From assembly GCA_958496175.1 (NCBI GenBank), contig OY292276.1, forward strand, positions 51,845,080 through 51,909,079: a stretch of 64,000 bases of DNA, given 5' to 3'. The DNA comes from Sisyra terminalis (taxonomy: Eukaryota; Arthropoda; Insecta; Neuroptera; Sisyridae). A program made the position numbers and the translations under genes. The notes under the pieces are model-generated. The model made no database searches, had not been told where the DNA came from, and saw only the letters and a program-made list of their open reading frames with translations. Positions 44,562-56,460 of the stretch are shown here, one piece after another (positions within the stretch are counted from its first letter, which is position 1; each line of letters opens with the position of its first letter).

Positions 44562-45580
44562 CTAGCTGAACCCGGCAAACGTTGGCCCACCTGTCTATAC
44601 CAAATGTCTGTAAATAAATAACTTAAATTTAAAAATATGTCCTTCAAACATTAAAACCTCCTCTCTTAGGTACCCGCAGCATCCATTGCTGTACCTTTAA
44701 TAATTTATTTTCTAGATTAACATTTTTCAATTAAGTTTTGATAAAAATTGTCATACCTCTAAAAATCACTACACGATTCTTCAATCGTTAATCCTCAACA
44801 AACAAAAACATATTTATATTAAACGGTAATAATTTTTCGTCTTTAACGCGACGTTGAATATTAAATTTGACATTTTGATTAGTAAACTACAATATCCCAT
44901 ACAAACTTTGTTGCTTTTTTAAGGGAGAAACTTTAAAAAACCCTTTCTTATCAGATGTCTACATCGTATAAGGAATACATCTTCCAAATGTCATCAGTCA
45001 GTTGGGACAAACAACAAGTATATAATTATTTATATAAAGATAGACTATGTTTTTCCTCATGGTTTTTCTCGGTAAATTTTTTTCCAGATAATGATGTCCG
45101 AGTAATAATTTGTAATACCAAAAGTGATAAAAGTATTTATTTTGATATAAGGATCAATTTGTTATTTCCGAATGTGCATTAGCAATAAGTTATATTTTTT
45201 TAATGTTTTTATGGTTTACTATTTTGACGATAATGCTTTACACATAAAAGATAGATATATGGTGTCATGGAATTTTGTATGACTTTTAAGATAAAATTTT
45301 CATTGCACATTATATATGTACAACTTTAATGTTTTTACAGAGCAGGCCAGAATAACTCGCAGATGGCAGAATTTTTACGTACTTATTTGATACTTATCGT
45401 TATATTTTGGACAATTCACACAATATCTTTATAAATTATAGCCTATATGTTATTCTGATCTATAAGCTATATTATTGTAAAATTTCATAGAAATCCATTC
45501 AGTAGCTTTTGCGTGAAAGTATAATAAAGATCCATGCATACAAATTTTTGCATTTATAATATTAGTAAGGAAGTAAGGAT
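44562..45580 (+). mobile_element. Widespread invertebrate repeat (AGCTGAACCCGGCAAACGTT ... TTTATAATATTAGTA)
   Basis: The left part ACTAGCTGAACCCGGCAAAC, GTTGGCCCACC and the right part AAATTTCATAGAAATCCATT, CAGTAGCTTTTGCGTGAAAG, TTTGCATTTATAATATTAGT match phrases I know from dispersed repeats in many insects. Class is uncertain. The span between is AT-rich and has a 75-codon frame (44955-45182) of unknown nature. Both ends may belong to one ~1 kb element or to two. Confidence 0.5.
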
Positions 45581-47379
45581 ATTTTTCAAAGCTCACGATT
45601 TAGTTTATATATTTTGGAATGAAATAATTTAAGGTTTATTAAACACCAAATTAATAACCAAAAATCGTACAAACGTAGGCATATATTCGAAACTTGTTAC
45701 ACAAAATATGTACAAATTACTTTATTTAAGAAAAAAACGTAAGACTGTGATGTAAAGATAGCATTTTAAACCGGCAAAACTACATTTTTTTCGGTTTGAT
45801 ACCAAAAGTGTGGGAATTTAAAAATCATCACTACCCGAAATTCGTACCGGTTTTTAAAATTAACTTCTCATTTTTTTTTTGGTCATTATGTTGGCATATA
45901 AATTTGTCAAAAATGTACTGAAACTGTCCAGAATCTAATTAGAAAATAAATACTCATTTAGTTGCGCCGTCATACTTGTCATTGTGTCCACAAACGTACA
46001 TAATCTACTTCATAATTACGCTCCAAAAAATCACTTTAAAAGAGAAAAAAATTCACAGAGTAAAACGTTACAAAAATACAAAGTAAAAAAAATTTTTTTT
46101 TTTGAAATATAGTACAAAAATATTCTCTGTTGATACAAAAGCTCATCGGTGCTCATATAAATGAACTTTTTATTATTCTACTAAGTTCCACAATCACAAT
46201 CATTACGAAAGCTTTAGAAAACGGAGCTTTTCACTGTACAGATTGGTAGTTGGACGTTTTTAAAATATATTTTTTAGAACTTAATAATAATAGTTAATTA
46301 AAACTAGTATTATCTTCTGTTTACTTTTTAAGTTCCAACAGTTTCGTGCAAATTTCCAAATTGGATTTTATATGGTCGATTTCGGAAGGAATACGTTTTC
46401 TAAATTATGTTTAATATGCAGTTAACATTTTATTTATATTTAATTAAGGCTCCCGAACAGGAACGCCTCCTCAGTATCGTCTAACTTTCATTGCAACGAC
46501 AGCAAATTAGTATTAATAAAAATTAGGTCAGTTGTAACGGTCGTAACGTTTTAAACGTACAAAACGTAAGCTTCACTTCATGAAATAATTATTTTTATAC
46601 CACGGAAAATCTCTTCCAAAACAATCATTGCGAAATTAAATCAAACTTCATCCCAAGAAAAAAAAATGTCTAATTAATAACGAGCCAAACACCTTGTAAT
46701 TTTCCTTTAATCTTTATTAGCAGTGCATTTGTCGCTCATTAAATGTTCTTTGAGTACTATTTCAAACTCAAATAAACTATAATTTTGGATGATACAAGTT
46801 CAAATAAAAACAAATTCGTTTAATTAAGAGAATTTCTTGGTTCTAATTAACCTATTTTAAATAAATAATGATGGTTTCATTTAGCTATAAATTATACGAG
46901 GCACTAGTGTTTTTGTTTGATGAAAAGCTTCGGGTATTGTCTGCAATAAAATGTTTTAAAACTCCCTCGTTTATTTTCACTTTCCGCTAATTGTATTTGT
47001 TTTTATTTTGACTATAAAAAAATAAATAAAATTAAGGATAGATTTGCAAGTGAAAACTTTGTATATTTACTAAAGAAAATCAAAGAAACATGTAGAGAAA
47101 GCATTGAAGAATGCTTTACACTTATTTTTCAGATATATAATATTTTTTCATGAAAATTGGATCAGTAATTATAATTTTTGAACAAAGATTTAAGGAATGT
47201 GTATCGTTCGAAGTTTAACTTGGGGAGAAAGGATATAGAACAGTAATTAGAAACCATTTTATTAATATTACTAGAGTCAATTTTGATATATATCTACCTA
47301 CTTAAAAATAAAACTTTAGACTTCAATAAATGTTTAAATAATATCACATAATAGAATAAAAGGTTTGTTATATTCGTTA
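45581..47379. other. Intronic AT-rich DNA
   Basis: Nothing recognised. 46440-46560 is somewhat less AT-rich (CTCCCGAACAGGAACGCCTC) and may be constrained. Confidence 0.4.
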
Positions 47380-47381
47380 TA

Positions 47382-48504
47382 TTACATTGGCGGGAAAGTT
47401 CTGTCGTATTTACTGCGTTTTAAGTGTTTTTGACTGTAAGAGAAAAACGAGCAGGTAAATTGAGTTATATAGGGTCAAGATTTGTAAATTACACAGGTTG
47501 CCCCATTAGAAGAAAAAATGACGTCATACGAAGAATTTTGAAATTTGAATCAGTCTGAAGATATGTACGAATTTCTTCTGGATACGTCACATAGCGCATG
47601 AGATCACCTGTGTATTTTATAAACTTTGATATAGGGTCTTATTGTTTAGCGCATGGCTTGTGGGATATTACGGAACCAATTTCAAATTTTTTCGTCAGTT
47701 ACTTGAGAAGTACAGACCCATCAAGATGGCAGTGGATAAAGTGCATTTACGACATTGCATTTTGTACGAGTTCCGGAGAGAAAGCAACGCATCGATTGCA
47801 TGTAAAAACATTTGTGACACGTTTGGAAGTGAAGTGGATAATATTCGAACTTGTCAAAGATGGTTTGTCAAATTTCGTTCCGGGGAATTTCACGCTCAAA
47901 GAATATCTTCGATCTGGAAGGTCATCCAAGGTCGATAATGGAATTTTGCGGTCAATGCTGGAGACTAAGCCACATCTGACTACTAGAGAAATATCAAAGG
48001 AGTTCAGTGTTCATCATTCTACTGTTGAAGACCACATAAAACAACTTGGATTTATCTTGAAGCAGAGTATTTGGATTCCACATGATTTGACCGAAAAAAA
48101 CCTATCAGATCGTATGAGAATCTGTTCGTCTCTTCTTATTAGAAACAGTGTGGAACCGTTTTTAGACAAAATCATTACAGGAGATAAAAAGTGGATACTC
48201 TACGAGAATATTAAGAGAAAAAAAGTTTATGGCAAACCTGAAACATCCGCCAAAACTACTCCAAAACCAGATCTTTGTCAAAGAAAAGTTAGGCTTTGTT
48301 TATGGTGGGATAGAACAGGTCCGATTTACTACGAGCTACTCAAACAGGGGCAGACCATCAATGCGAGTGTCTACTGTAATCAGCTTGATACATTGAATGC
48401 GGCTATCAAAGAAAAACGACCGATTTTGGCCAATAGAAAAGGAATTGTCTTCCATCAGGATAACGCTAAACCAAAAATACGACAGAACTTTCCTGCCAAC
48501 TTAA
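47382..48504 (+). mobile_element. mariner element with both ITRs, 3' internal deletion
   Basis: The left ITR at 47382-47411 contains GGCGGGAAAGTTCTGTCGTA; the right ITR at 48475-48504 is its inverse (ATACGACAGAACTTTCCTGC). TA lies outside each end (47380-47381, 48505-48506). The element is about 1.12 kb rather than the usual ~1.3 kb, because coding stops just after the second catalytic aspartate and the right ITR follows directly. Confidence 0.9.
47726..48475 (+). pseudogene. mariner transposase, frameshifted and lacking the third catalytic residue
   Basis: It starts MAVDKVHLRHCILYEFRR at 47726 in one frame (first helix-turn-helix; GSEVDNIRTCQRWFVKFRSG) and shifts frame near 47920 to SGRSSKVDN, LRSMLETKPHLTTREISKEF (second helix-turn-helix), WIPHDLTEKN (the linker motif), ITGDKKWILYENIKRKKVYG (first catalytic D), KVRLCLWWDRTGPIYYELLK and FHQDNAKP (second catalytic D). 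The two aspartates are 92 residues apart, as is normal for mariner. The expected third D, 34 residues later, is gone because the sequence jumps into the 3' ITR. A downstream run to 48638 is chance read-through. Helper-dependent mobility via the intact ITRs is conceivable. Confidence 0.9.
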
Positions 48505-48759
48505 TATTATATAAAGTTCTATCCTGTGTAAAATTTAAATACCTTTTAACTCAAAAAAAAGATTTCAAAGTTCTCAAGTTTCTTATAGCAAGAAGGATCA
48601 GTTTAAGTAGTATTTTTTTTACAAAAACAGCTGAATAAATTATCACATTTATCACTTCTCATTTTTTGTATTCCTATCTTATATTATCAAACTACAAAAA
48701 TTTCAACAAAGCTCTTTCGCAGGATATAAAGAAGGGCTGAACCCTTGATTTTCCCCTTC

Positions 48760-49320
48760 GAAACTCTACGTGTTATACTCCTAGAAGTCTAAAAAACCGA
48801 TTCAAAAACTTAACAACAAGAAGATACCGGAAGTGGATCAAATTAGTGCCAAATTGCTAATAAAGTTCCCACAAATGATGCTCTATTTATTCCTTGCAAT
48901 ACTTAGACTATAGTACATCACTGGCGCAAAAAATTGCAGAATTAGTAAAAGTTCCAAAACCAGGAAAAAACTCAAATATTGTATCTTCGTATCGCCCATT
49001 AACTATTCTTCCTATAATTTCTAAGCTCCTTGAAAAGCTTCTACTTCAAAAAATCTTATCCTTGTTAGAAGAAATCAAAATCTTCAATTTGGATTCAGGC
49101 AAAGTCAATGCCACAAAATAGCCAGCACCATAAACGAAACTATGGAAAATAAAAAATACAGCCCTTTGGTCTTCCTAGACCTAGAGTAGTCTTCCTATAT
49201 CAAAATAAAAAGGCAAGTGTCCACTTATTATGAACTTTGGACATCTTATCTGCAAAATCGTTAATATAGAACTTGAGTAAAGGACAAAACTCCTAGTCCT
49301 AGATGTTGGGAATTTCTATA
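48760..49320 (+). pseudogene. Jockey-like LINE reverse transcriptase, amino part of RT
   Basis: Across several frames: KIPEVDQISAKLLIKFPQMM, LYLFLAILRL, then LVKVPKPGKNSNIVSSYRPL, TILPIISKLLEKLLLQKILS, FQFGFRQSQ, INETMENKKYSPLVFLDLE and a degenerate SYLQNR. P-KPGK-SYRP-LLP--SK--E is RT region 0/1 and VFLDLE is motif A, with its second aspartate position degraded. Many stops. The catalytic YADD region is lost. It follows the mariner element by about 260 bases without any functional link. Confidence 0.8.
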
Positions 49321-49771
49321 CAAACTACTCCACACCCTCAATTTTCCGGCTTTTTTGTAGGACATAAGATAACACTTTTGGTAAACTTATGGTGATTTAT
49401 AGCTTTCTTAGTTCTTCAGCTTTGAAAATCGTTTCTTAAACCAATGGTATGCCATGTGATAAAATTCAATCCATAAATTGTAATATTCGTTATATCAAAT
49501 TTTAAAGTAAAAAAAAATACAACTTCTTTATCATAATTATCAAATATTTTAACAATCCTTTAGCAATTCTTCTCCTTTTTTTTTAAAGTCTTTAACTTAT
49601 TGCCGAATTGGCTAATATATAGAAGCTACCCTTAGTCAGATTCACTTGTCACCTGTTGGGAATTCCATTCCGCGATGGTCCCTACTCACTTATATATTAT
49701 TTGTTTTATATATTTTTATTTATTTCTTTGTTTTTTTTTTTTTATTTCGGATTTATTATAATTGCAAAAAA
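49321..49771. other. Intronic spacer with a short duplicated phrase
   Basis: ACAACTTCTTTATCATAATT and TTTTAACAATCCTTTAGCAA at 49519-49569 recur at 49998-50050, either side of the next element. Confidence 0.5.
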
Positions 49772-49782
49772 ACAACGTCTTT

Positions 49783-49997
49783 TGAATCATCACAAATCAA
49801 TTACGTGGTTATCCAAACTACTTGATGACCACTGATAAGAATAGCTTGACAATCGAAATACGTATCTGGGCAATACGTCACGAATATTTTTGTTTGAACT
49901 TCTGTTCAAATTTATGTTGGTGGTATGATTTTTATATATTATTATATTAAATTATACTACATAAATTGGACTGCAATATATTTTATATATTGTATAC
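49783..49997 (+). mobile_element. Hammerhead-like family B, 5'-truncated copy (215 bp)
   Basis: Flanked by an 11 bp duplication ACAACGTCTTT (49772-49782, 49998-50008). It starts at TGAATCATCACAAATC and ends at TATATTGTATAC. The core is damaged (CTGATAAGAATAGCTTGACA, ATCGAAATACG). The start coincides within two bases with the truncated copy at 3720, so this may be a preferred stop of reverse transcription. Confidence 0.85.
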
Positions 49998-50008
49998 ACA
50001 ACGTCTTT

Positions 50009-52036
50009 ATGGTAATTATCATGTTTTAACAATCCTTTAGCAATTATTTTATTAGTTCTCCTTATTAAAGTTATTGTTCACGTCAAAATAAATTTAGAAC
50101 AACAAATTGTGAAGAATGCAAATAATTCAACTTGAAGTTTATGAATTTTGCATTTAAACATAACGTGCAAAAGTTTTATTACATCATTTAGTATTCCACT
50201 ATTGAAAAAGATTTTATATTAAGAAAACAAGGAAAGCTTAAATATGACGAAATATTTTTAAAGTTTCATATTCGAAATCATGCATCACGCTGCCAAACTT
50301 GAGGACTTAAATTACATCCACCAAACAGTAACAAAAATAGGAAAGTTTTAGCTTTAGCCCAAATATTTTGACTTGCGAAAAAAAATGCTAAAAAGAAATT
50401 TTATGGCTCGGTGCATGTTAAAAATATGAATGAAACTTTTTTTTTGAAATCAAGTTTTGTAAAGGTGTTTCGTGTATGTGGTGTGAAATGTTTCAATTCA
50501 TTCATAAAAAAAAAAGAAACGAAAAAGAAAAAAAGAAAAGATCTTGACATCGGACTCTATAATTGAAATGTCTGCCCGTTATTTATTCGTACAACGTTTA
50601 TAATATTTAGGATAATTTGGACAAGGCGTAGCAGCAAATTGATGCACTTTTCGTTTGTTGCGTTGGTGCCGAGCCAAAATAAACTTTCTGGAATTATAAT
50701 GCAATTATTTGAATATATTTTTAAACATTTGGCACTGTGAAATATTCCGTTCGTCATTATCACCGTCATTGGCCTCTGGTTAAAGTGAGAAACAGGAATA
50801 ATCTTAATCAGACTTTTTTGCTGTGTTTTTTTTTTCTCTGCAAAACTTTTGCAAACTTTATTTTTATGTGACGACACAAACTCGTAATTTAACCACTGTA
50901 TTAAGTATCTAGTAATGTGGAAAAGTTTTTAAAAATTTTACTTCCTCTTCGATAATAATAACAACTTCAATTTCGTCCTCCACAACTTTCCAAGTTTGAA
51001 TAAATAGATAAATTTTAAATATTCCTAATGTGGTGCACATATACTTTTATATGAATATTTTATGTGCAACATTCAATAAACGTGCATTAGGTAGGACAGG
51101 AAATAACTTTTCCTGTCAACGTAAGCTCAGAATTTTCTCACGAAATATTAAAAAGGAAATTTTCAACAGAAAAAGTTTACATATTTACTAAGGGAAAAAG
51201 AGAGAAATGAAAACAATTCGTAACTGTCTACGTTTGTTTGTTGTGCTGTAAAATTTCAAGAAATCGTTAAAAATAAAATGGGAAAAGTACAATTGAAGAA
51301 AAATGATATAACATCCTCATTGAATCAAAACATGTCGAGATATTACTTTATGAATCATCACACAAAGTACAAATAAAAGTGTATCAGTATGACATTATTG
51401 TTGAATGTCATTGAAATAATATTCTTCTTGTTGTTTTCAATTTTTAGATAAGAAAAAAAATAAAACAAATTGTTGCATAACTTCATTAAAGAATAAGTAT
51501 ATCAATTCAAGGATTACAATTGCTAAAACCAAATTATTAGCTTTTCATTCAAAGAAAATTTATTTTCAAAATCGACGGAAACATTGTCTTTTTTTTTTCT
51601 AGTCGTTTATAAAATATTTTCAAAATGGTTTAGAAGAAAACCCTTGAAAGTTATAAAATTTCCAGGGTTAAATATAAATATTTATTAATCTAAAATAATA
51701 TATAAAAATATAATACTAACACAGAATAAATATAAATAATCACATACTAAAAAGAAAAAAGAAAATTACCAAGTTATTTAACCAACGATTTTAACGACAC
51801 TAAAATTATTATCCTTAAACAATCTCAGTACCTAAACCACCGTTTGGTGTAATTACGGTAAAATGTGCCATAAATATTATTTACACCATTATTTATAAAA
51901 AATATATGGCTTAAGAAGTGGTTATAAGAGCCTGAGTAGATAAGCATTAATAAAATCTTTAAAACTTGTATTTTTCGTACTTTCTTCCCCAATATCTTAG
52001 AAAGTATCTAATTAATTATCTCTTAATATTGTTGAG
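50009..52036. other. Intronic AT-rich DNA
   Basis: No gene recognised. A minus-strand 106-codon frame at 50557-50877 has no domain or signal peptide and is not called. Confidence 0.5.
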
Positions 52037-52196
52037 TAGGGGAACCTGTGGCGGAACGGGATACCTAATTTTTAATCAATTTACAAGAGATTACAATTTA
52101 CGAGAGATTTAAAGAAACAATCTCATTGTTTTGTAATTTACATATTTCTTTAATTCCCATTCCGCCCCGGTACCCCATTCTGCCCCATGTTCTCAT
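52037..52196. mobile_element. Short inverted-repeat element (160 bp), GGGGCRGAAYGGGGTACC ends
   Basis: The left end TAGGGGAACCTGTGGCGGAA, CGGGATACC mirrors the right end GGTACCCCATTCTGCCCCAT, GTTCTC with about 75% identity. The right side has an extra CCGCCCCGG. A half-copy is at 2617-2692. No ORF. Confidence 0.6.
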
Positions 52197-53059
52197 AAAT
52201 TAATTGCGTTTTGATTTTAAATGCTAATGGCAAAAATTACTTTTAGTTTTCAGTAACTTTTAAGAAAGATTATAAAGCTCTATTGGTTTAATTTATACAC
52301 CTTAACTTTTATTGAAAATTTGAATCAATTTATAAATATTTTGACCTTATTTTATATCAATAATTTGTAGGAGCAAATATAAATTTTATGTTGGCACAAA
52401 TAAAAATTGAGTATTGAGTATTTTTTTTTGTATATTGAATGTGTGATTTATACATCTCTTGGGACAAAAAAAGACAAAGTACCATTTTTCATCATTTTGA
52501 CAATACAATAGTTTTGTATGATTCAATAAAATTTATCCAAAAACCTTATCAAAAATTAATTTGTGTAGAATACAATAAGTTAGGACGTCCCTATATAAAT
52601 TTTTTTAAATGTTTCAATAATTTGTTTGAAAATTATTCTTGTTATAAAAATATTTCAATTTAGAACATGTAAGGCAAAAATTTCTATATGCAATGCATGT
52701 ATTGAATGAAAGATTTATTTTTGGATGAAATTTGTATAAAATTCAATTAGAAATTTGTCAAATGAGTTCTTTAGGTACAAATACAATAATTTTCATTTCT
52801 CCAACTGCTACCAACAAAAATTGGCAATAAGTTTAACTAATAAGAAGTAAAGGGAAAAAATAGTGTCAAATATATGCCAGAAAGTCGAAGAGCTGTTAAA
52901 TAATCCTAACTAATCTTTGATCGATCAACTAAGTACCCAAAAGTGCCCAAGAACTATTAACGGAGAAAGTTCTATGCTATTAGTAATGCAAGACTCCTCT
53001 GCTGAAGAAAAACCTTGGGAAAAAACTAATAAATTAAGAAAAGGGTGATATTACTGTAC
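52197..53059. other. Intronic AT-rich DNA
   Basis: A 74-codon frame (52439-52663) is not recognised. 52860-53059 may be degraded mariner upstream of the next entry. Confidence 0.35.
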
Positions 53060-53356
53060 CCACTATAATCGTCCAAAATTATTCCATCGGATTTCTATTT
53101 ATTTCAATCGTTACAACATTTATTAGATGGTAAAAAAATCGAAAGTTTTAGGGATTTTCAAAATGTAATTTGTTGATATTTTCCTTAAAAATCATATGAT
53201 TTTTACTAATTTGGCATTAAAAATTTGCATTATAAATGTCAAAACGTTGACACTAAGGAAGCTGATTAAATCATTGACTTAAAATCAAAAGTTGTTACAA
53301 AATTTTATATTTTAATTGTATGTTAAAAAAACGAAATTACTTTCCGGTACACCTTA
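53060..53356 (+). pseudogene. mariner transposase, carboxy-terminal fragment with right ITR
   Basis: Reads IIPSDFYLFQSLQHLLDGKK, IESFRDFQNVIC, then a degenerate tail and an AT-rich 3' end finishing ACGAAATTACTTTCCGGTAC, ACCTTA, which looks like a mariner right ITR followed by TA. PSD-x-YLF-SLQ--LDGKK is the region that carries the third catalytic D in mariner transposases (A-PSD). Upstream parts are lost. It shares its 3' phrase with 34636-34785, so both come from one mariner lineage, different from the 47382 element. Confidence 0.75.
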
Positions 53357-55689
53357 TACAAGAAACCCAAATTTTCAACCAATAGTTCTCCTTTTTTGCC
53401 CCATTATATGCAAAAAATGAAGCAATTGATAAAGATTTAAATATACCTTAAGAAACCAAACTCGTTTCTGATACATTCCTAACACTTTACATAAAATAAT
53501 CTTCTCATATAAATCCAGAAGTTCAAACATTACCAACAATCTTGCACCCACGAAAAATCCTCCGCGGCATTATAAAAGCTGATGGTAACTAAATTTTTAG
53601 ATTTTAACCAGAACTAAAGCTAAAGTTTAGTTAGTCCAAACATTTGAATAAAAGTTAAAATATTTAAGTTCTTGAGTTGAACTATGTGCTTTTTTTGTCC
53701 CACAAGTCCTAAATAATTTAACAAGAACTTAACCAATTTGAAAAAAGTAGAACTAAAAATTATTTAAAAGTATTTTTTATGTACACCAATATCTCAAATA
53801 CCAGTAGTATCATGAAAAGAATAAAAGTGTCCCAATTTGACAGAGGGAGTTTTTGAATTTCTCCCCCTTAAAAGGGCACCCCTATAATGAAATCAAAAAA
53901 TAAAAATAAAGGAAAGGGAAATGAGTAGCAAAAGTTAAAAGGTCAAATATTGTGGTAAACACAAGAAGGAACTTTTAAGTTAAACAAAAATGTTAAGATA
54001 AGTACACAAAATTTTAAATTTGTAAACTTAGACGTGTAAATTAATTGTAGGAAATAAAGTTTTATTATTATTATTATAAAATTGTCCCAAAAGTCTATGT
54101 AACCGACTTGACATATATTCGATATATTGAATGATTAATAAATGAAATCATAGGTGCAAGTAGGTAATTTTTGGGCTATTACTGTTTGAAAATTTGGATG
54201 AAAAATTTAACGTAAAATATATCGAACTTTTGGATAAAAAATATTTAAAAAATCCAATTACAATTTACAATATTATTACGACAATGTTTATACATATACT
54301 ACAATATTTAATGATTGATGACATTTTCTTATCGTATTTGTGTCTCTTAATACATAAAATAAACCTTTGCGGTATGTATTTAAAGATTTTGCTGGTTATA
54401 TTTTAATTCTTAATTAAGTAAGCTAAATTAAACTTTTACAGAATTATAAGAAATATGTTAAAGATGCTGGAATCTTTTTTGGTTTTTATTTTCATTCCAA
54501 TTTATAAAAATCATCTTCAAACAAGAGTTGACAATGAATCCTTTCTTGCGGATCAATTTTTCACTTCACCACTGATCTATGTTATAGCGTTCCCACAAAA
54601 ACTATCAGGGAATTGATTTTCAAGTCTAAGATTTCTTTTATTCAAAGACTTAAATTATTGTTTCTACCAACTACTAACTCTAATTTAGTGTATATAACAC
54701 AAATGTATGAAATCAATTGAAAATAGGAAACAACAATCGTTCAGGAAAAATTGCAAGGGAAGTTGTTTTATTCATAGCATATTAATTTCATTGATTCTAA
54801 TTTATCTGATTATTTACTTATGTAATTAGATTGTAGAAGATGTAATTTAAAATTAAATAACCAAAGGCAATGATACACATTTCCTTATTTCTAACGATTG
54901 AATAAGAAAAATAAATTCAATGTACAAAAGAGCATTTGAGGTTAAAAGTTTTTTTCCAGTTCAAGGATTAGAACCTTGGACTTTTTATATATTTTCAAGA
55001 ATACTCAATTGAAATACAATATTCAAAATTAGAAGAAACTTTAGAAGATAATGATGGAGAAAAAATTAAGGCAAATGAACGATTTATATGCTTATATGTT
55101 TTGAAATTGAGGTAATAAATAAGTCATGAATAAAAAAATAAAACTTATTATAACTGTTACGATTTTTTTTCATAGTTATACTTCAATGACAAAACCAAGA
55201 AAAGTTTTTCATACATAAATGCTGAGTAATATTTTTTAATAATATTAAAGCGTAGAGCTTTACAAAAAGAACAGAATGCCTTATGAAATGTTTTCCTGAA
55301 GTTTTCATCATTGAATTTTTATCATATTAATTAACTAATCAACTTCGGCAAATTCGGCAGAGATACATAATAATACGCGAGCAATATAACAAATTAGTTT
55401 TAACAATATTTTTTTAAAATCCAGTACATTTATTTCCTGTCTTTTCATTTTTTGGAATAGATTATTTAGATAGCTTTTGTACACTATAAATACCAATCTT
55501 TTGTTTACTACGTTAAGTTATCTTTCGGTAAATGAATTCATAATTGTGACGCATACAATTCTTTTGGGGATAAATAGTGGAGGTGGTATTTTGTCGTTTT
55601 TCTTTCGATTAGGGATAGAAGAAAAAAATGGCTAGTTTGGGGATAAGTTAAGAATGGAAATAAAGTTTTCCTTTAGGATATGAATAGTC
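53357..55689. other. Intronic AT-rich DNA
   Basis: Nothing recognised. (ATT)n at 54062-54076. Confidence 0.5.
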
Positions 55690-56460
55690 CATATCGCTGG
55701 GGGATTCCACCATATATCAAGCGAAAATATATGCAGTTCTAGCCTATACATGGAAATGTCTGAGGAGGTATCTCAAAAATAGCAGGCCGTATTAAACGTA
55801 GCAAAAGCACAAAACAGCTCTAAACTGGCCTGGGAATATAAGGAAACTCTCACAAATCTAGTTACCATAAACATGGTAAACTTGGGATGGGTACTAGACC
55901 ACAAGGGTATCAAAGATAATGAAAAAGCTGATGCTTTTACCTGGAAAAGATCCCAATCATTCTTCACAGGTCTACAGACTATACTTGGAGATACAAGATC
56001 AGCAGTGAAAAATACCATCAAGGAATGGGTTTACAAAAGCCACTACATAACATGGAAGAATTTTACTGGACAAAAGCACAGTAATAGGATAATAGGAAAA
56101 TCATCACAAAAACTAACTACTGAAATACTTAGTCTTACAAGAAAACAGGTCAAATTGGTAACGGATCTACTAACCGGCTACTGTGGAATGAAGAAGTACC
56201 TGCATACAATGGAACTACATGTGGATGACCCAAAAATGCAGATTTTGTCAGGCAGGGAATGAAACCGCTTCTCACGTTCTATGGGAATTTGGTGCTCTGA
56301 ATAAATGAGGAATTGGGGATAACAAGTTCTGGAACTGAAATTATCAAAAAGGACCTAGTTCAACGAGTGCTAAAGTTTGCCCAGCTGCTTTTGGTCTTAA
56401 CTAGATGAAGTAGGGACCCAAGAATAACAAGCTCTGAGACTACAGTGTTGAGGTTTTACT
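55690..56460 (+). pseudogene. LINE RNase H domain and zinc knuckle (R1/LOA/I-like), broken
   Basis: Across frames: AKIYAVLAYTWKCLRRYLKN (the usual QAEI glutamate is changed to K), LGWVLDHKGIKDNEKADAF (RNase H catalytic block, WVPGH-GI-GNEKAD), TGLQTILGDTRSAVKNTIKE, SHYITWKNFTGQKHSNRIIG, LTRKQVKLVTDLLTGYCGM, NDPKCRFC-like MTQKCRFCQAGNETASHVLW (a CC-HC zinc knuckle, C-x2-C...H-x4-C changed) and a decayed tail. This is the RNase H and carboxy-terminal region of a non-LTR retrotransposon. The longest intact piece is 55873-56262. Stops and the lost active-site glutamate show it is dead. Confidence 0.8.

Noticed and set aside
47598..48638. Reading the 346-codon frame as one intact gene
   Set aside because: Its first ~100 codons are the wrong frame for mariner and its last ~50 run through the ITR into flanking DNA; only the middle is transposase.
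50557..50877. 106-codon minus-strand frame
   Set aside because: No domain, signal peptide or splice context; amino-acid mix is what AT-rich DNA gives by chance.
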